The notes below the pieces were generated by a model that had not been told where the DNA came from, ran no database searches, and saw only the letters and a list, made by a program, of their open reading frames with translations. A stretch of 64,000 nucleotides of DNA from Streptomyces catenulae (lineage in GTDB: Bacteria > Actinomycetota > Actinomycetes > Streptomycetales > Streptomycetaceae), in assembly GCF_000718015.1 (NCBI RefSeq), contig NZ_JODY01000003.1:410192-474191 (forward strand), read 5' to 3'. Of this stretch, positions 63,933-64,000 are shown one piece after another (positions within the stretch are counted from its first letter, which is position 1; each line of letters starts with the position of its first letter). The position numbers and the translations under genes were made by a program.

Positions 63933-64000
63933 CTGTCTCTTATACACATCTGACGCTGCCGACGATACTCCTTGTGTAGATCTCGGTGGTCGCCGTATCC
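63933..64000. other. Illumina Nextera adapter contamination (not genomic)
   Basis: Bases 63933-63951 are exactly the Tn5 mosaic end CTGTCTCTTATACACATCT. They are followed by the Nextera read primer remainder GACGCTGCCGACGA (63952-63965), an 8-base index TACTCCTT (63966-63973) and the i5 flow-cell sequence beginning GTGTAGATCTCGGTGG (63974 onward). The index is the reverse complement of the S507/N507 index AAGGAGTA. The region should be trimmed. Confidence 0.98.

Noticed and set aside
63624..63947. Minus-strand reading frame starting MYKRQ at the contig end
   Set aside because: Its start codon lies inside the Nextera adapter; the peptide is a known artefact.

Overview
The window looks like chromosomal DNA of a Streptomyces or close relative. 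It is very GC-rich with near-total G/C third positions. It carries an SsgA-family sporulation protein, an AfsQ-type two-component system, an XRE/DUF397/ATP-binding regulatory trio, a CoA-mutase operon with MeaB, and one transport gene with a single rare TTA codon. Some 50 protein genes and one tRNA were assigned. The last 68 bases are not genomic: they are Illumina Nextera adapter sequence, so the right edge is the end of a draft contig.

Layout. 0.15-18.2 kb is mostly metabolic and membrane genes: a PAP2/diacylglycerol-kinase fusion, an acetyltransferase, an aminotransferase-fold protein with no lysine paired with a metallo-beta-lactamase-fold enzyme, a second MBL enzyme overlapping a DedA protein, a membrane-anchored phosphodiesterase-like protein, an APC transporter, pterin dehydratase, BrkB, a GH114-like lipoprotein, photolyase, SseB/DUF1266, a methyltransferase and a DoxX-like protein. 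18.7-28.4 kb holds a DUF2637-like membrane protein, an aldo/keto reductase, a long-chain acyl-CoA ligase, a LysR/BASS-transporter pair, a sialidase, and a quinone reductase facing a MarR regulator across a two-operator promoter region.

28.4-37.3 kb is an oxalate/formate module. The minus-strand operon TPP decarboxylase - formyl-CoA transferase (frc) - NDP-forming acyl-CoA synthetase - OFA-family MFS antiporter is accompanied by fdhD and a GntR regulator. A perfect 8-8-8 palindrome lies upstream of the operon. The antiporter has the only in-frame TTA codon noticed, suggesting bldA control of oxalate uptake.

37.7-40.4 kb: tRNA-Leu(GAG) is followed by a lower-GC island with a translationally coupled pair (a winged-helix-like protein and a HEPN-like protein) and a divergent HTH-like gene. 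This is the best candidate in the window for an undescribed, possibly defensive, system.

40.5-48.6 kb holds an APC permease/aldehyde dehydrogenase pair, DUF6314, two methyltransferases, an SCP2 protein, a frameshifted XRE regulator and DUF397. 48.7-54.9 kb holds an ATP-binding protein and the methylmalonyl-CoA mutase operon (DUF1992, mutA, mutB, meaB), with a G10 tract disrupting the DUF1992 frame. 55.0-62.2 kb holds an AfsQ-like regulator/kinase/lipoprotein operon, a CE4 deacetylase, an SsgA-like protein, a YdbS/YdbT-like PH-domain pair and a TetR regulator. A sigma factor fused to a zinc finger and membrane anchor runs into the adapter at the contig end.
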